From Bacillota bacterium (GTDB taxonomy: Bacteria; Bacillota; Clostridia; Christensenellales; SZUA-584), in contig JAEZNC010000137.1 in assembly GCA_023441905.1 (NCBI GenBank), positions 1 through 6,160 of the forward strand: a stretch of DNA of 6,160 nt. The letters run 5' to 3'. Positions 5,075 through 6,160 of the stretch are shown here, piece after piece (position 1 is the stretch's first letter; each line of letters opens with the position of its first letter). A program made the translations under genes and the position numbers. The notes under the pieces were generated by a model, which worked only from the letters and a program-made list of their open reading frames with translations, did no database searches and was not told the DNA's origin.

Positions 5075-5853
5075 TAATCCACGTATTTAAGCTCGGTATT
5101 GAGCTTGTCCGCGAGCATCGCGATAAACTCGCCGTTGGTCGGTTTGCCCTTGGTATCAAGAATCGTGTATCCGAAGAAATCCTGCAGCACTTCAATATTG
5201 CCGCGGTTCCAGGCGGTTTCTATCGCGTGGCGCATCGCGCGCTCCACGCGCTGCGGCGTGGAATTGTGCTTCTTGGCCACGGTCGTATATAGGCCGGTGG
5301 TCAGGTGGCTCATCAGGTCAAAATCCTCATGAACGAGCAGTATGGCGTCCCGTAAGTAATGGTAACCCTTAATATTGGCGGTAATGCCCACCTTTTTGAT
5401 ATGAGAGGTCACAATCAGGCTGGGATTCGCTTCCTCCTTGCTGCCGAAAACGCGCGCGCCCTCCGATTCAAAAGACATTAGCTCGGTCAGGCGCCTTTTG
5501 AATACATCTTTATCAAATGGCTTCAAAAAAACGTAATCGACGTTGTAGCTCTCGGCTTTTTTCATCACGAAATCCAGATTGACCGCCGATGTCATCACGA
5601 CCTTTGTGTTTTCGATATAGCCGTCGCGTCCCAATTCTTCGAGTACGGCAAAACCGTCCAGAACCGGCATGATGAGATCAACCACCAAAAGATCGGGCTT
5701 ATGCGTTTTTGTGAGCTCGTAGGCTTGCTTGCCGTCAAACGCGTAATCGATAATATCAAACTTCTCCGTTTCTTTGAGAAACGAGGAGACAAGCTTCAAG
5801 TAGTCACGGCTGCTATCCGCAAGAATCGTCCGGTATGGTTCTGAGTAATTCAA
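5074..5853 (-). CDS. spo0A: Sporulation master regulator Spo0A
   Basis: A 259-residue response regulator controlling entry into sporulation. The receiver domain (about 8-125) has ILADSS (10-15), the phospho-acceptor Asp in VVDLIMPVLDG (D59), a switch Ser in MTSA (S89) and the conserved Lys in FLKPF (K111). After a linker, the Spo0A-specific DNA-binding domain begins near IKKVGITANIKGYHYLRDAI (152-171), with the recognition region TPQRVERAMRHAIETAWNRG (199-218) and the C-terminal GKPTNGEFIAMLADKL (236-251). The second acidic residue of the Mg2+ pocket, Asp in Bacillus (ADDN), is Ser here. The frame continues to ATG 5886 (270 aa), but that codon has no ribosome binding site. TTG 5853 follows AGGCGG (4 nt) and gives the N-terminus expected for the family; the start remains uncertain. 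The gene follows spoIVB, as in Bacillus and most Clostridia. Confidence 0.95.
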   Translation of the reverse strand: MNYSEPYRTILADSSRDYLKLVSSFLKETEKFDIIDYAFDGKQAYELTKTHKPDLLVVDLIMPVLDGFAVLEELGRDGYIENTKVVMTSAVNLDFVMKKAESYNVDYVFLKPFDKDVFKRRLTELMSFESEGARVFGSKEEANPSLIVTSHIKKVGITANIKGYHYLRDAILLVHEDFDLMSHLTTGLYTTVAKKHNSTPQRVERAMRHAIETAWNRGNIEVLQDFFGYTILDTKGKPTNGEFIAMLADKLNTELKYVD

Positions 5854-5894
5854 TTTTCCGCCTGCCCTTCTATTAATAGGTATCATAAATGGTT

Positions 5895-5915
5895 TTGAAT
5901 AATAGCATTATTCAA
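5895..5915. repeat. Perfect 9-bp dyad in the spo0A leader
   Basis: TTGAATAAT (5895-5903) and ATTATTCAA (5907-5915) are perfectly complementary around AGC. The dyad overlaps the -10 of the proposed sigma-H promoter and its likely start site. It could be an operator or a weak 5'-UTR hairpin; no T-run marks a terminator. Confidence 0.6.
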
Positions 5916-5942
5916 TTCAACACAGCCGTTGGAAAACCCTTT
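5915..5942 (-). promoter_or_regulatory. Sigma-H-type promoter of spo0A
   Basis: On the minus strand AAAGGGTTT (5942..5934), exactly 14 bp, then TGAAT (5919..5915). This matches the sigma-H consensus RWAGGAxxT-N14-HGAAT except for one base (G for A). Initiation would be near 5908, about 22 nt before ATG 5886 and 55 nt before TTG 5853. It parallels the sigma-H promoter of Bacillus spo0A. Confidence 0.6.
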
Positions 5943-5975
5943 AATATCCATTAATAAAATCAAAATATCCCATAA

Positions 5976-5992
5976 TTCTACATAATTCGACA
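5976..5992 (-). promoter_or_regulatory. Tandem 0A boxes (Spo0A~P binding sites)
   Basis: On the minus strand TGTCGAA (5992..5986) is an exact 0A box (TGNCGAA). TGTAGAA (5982..5976) is a one-mismatch copy exactly 10 bp on, i.e. one helical turn. They sit in the spoIVB-spo0A gap about 35 bp upstream of the sigma-H-type -35, as expected for autoregulation. Confidence 0.65.
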
Positions 5993-5996
5993 TGGC

Positions 5997-6160
5997 CTAT
6001 TTGGTTTGTTCAAGCATCCAGTCCGCAAAAAGGCCGTACCCCTTTGTGGGATTATTGACGAAAACATGGGTGACCGCGCCGACCAGCTTACCGTTTTGTA
6101 TAATGGGGCTGCCGCTCATACCCTGAACGATACCGCCTGTTTTCTCCAGCAGTTCCTCGT
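5997..6160 (-). CDS. spoIVB: SpoIVB serine peptidase, C-terminal end (cut by window edge)
   Basis: Only the last 54 codons are present, ending at TAG 5999..5997. The block GGIVQGMSGSPIIQNGKLVG holds the catalytic Ser of the S55 SpoIVB peptidase family (in GMSGSP), followed by AVTHVFVNNPTKGYGLF, also highly characteristic. SpoIVB is made in the forespore, secreted into the intermembrane space, and cleaves SpoIVFA to trigger pro-sigma-K processing in the mother cell. The N-terminal signal anchor, PDZ domain and His/Asp of the active site lie beyond the right edge. It is followed directly by the 0A boxes and spo0A, the classic gene order. Confidence 0.95.
   Translation of the reverse strand, partial: EELLEKTGGIVQGMSGSPIIQNGKLVGAVTHVFVNNPTKGYGLFADWMLEQTK

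Noticed and set aside
1..6160. CRISPR array, tRNA, rRNA, riboswitch or insertion-sequence transposase
   Set aside because: No regularly spaced repeats, cloverleaf, rRNA-like segment, recognisable aptamer or transposase translation was seen.

Overview
The window comes from an endospore-forming Clostridia-type Firmicute. The right third carries three sporulation genes (spoIVB 3' end, spo0A, spoIIM). Ribosome binding sites are AGGAGG-type, several starts are TTG, and sigma-A-type TTGACA promoters recur. Coding DNA in two hand-counted 60-base lines is about 47-52% GC. I cannot place the genus.

Layout, left to right. 1-234: no gene; two leftward TTGACA-N17-TAAnAT promoters for a gene beyond the left edge, and a weak terminator just after the MATE stop. 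235-1611 (-): MATE-family exporter. 1672-1906 (-): a compact leader for that exporter, made of a strong sigma-A promoter, a 37-codon upstream ORF with a near-perfect ribosome binding site, and a 10-bp-stem terminator with six Ts lying between the small ORF and the exporter. This looks like a transcription attenuator. 1907-2110: mostly gene-free, with a perfect 8-bp hairpin. 2148-2891 (+): two-pass membrane protein of unknown function. 2879-3649 (-): tcdA; 3646-4029 (-): ridA, joined to tcdA by an ATGA overlap, with a promoter at 4050-4078. 4079-4391: about 28% GC, with the remnant of a truncated reading frame and a duplicated TGTCAAAT at its border with spoIIM. 4392-5012 (-): spoIIM. 5074-5853 (-): spo0A. 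5895-5992: spo0A control region with two 0A boxes, a sigma-H-type promoter and a 9-bp dyad. 5997-6160 (-): spoIVB, C-terminal end only.

How they work together: spoIVB, spo0A and spoIIM run in the same direction. spoIVB-spo0A order is the classic one. Spo0A is the master regulator of sporulation entry, SpoIIM acts in the mother cell during engulfment, and SpoIVB is the forespore signalling protease for sigma-K activation. The 0A boxes and sigma-H-like promoter suggest the Spo0A/sigma-H feedback loop known from Bacillus is kept. ridA-tcdA is a housekeeping pair (enamine/imine damage control and tRNA t6A cyclisation). The exporter appears to be separately controlled by its leader, the most interesting candidate for undescribed regulation here.
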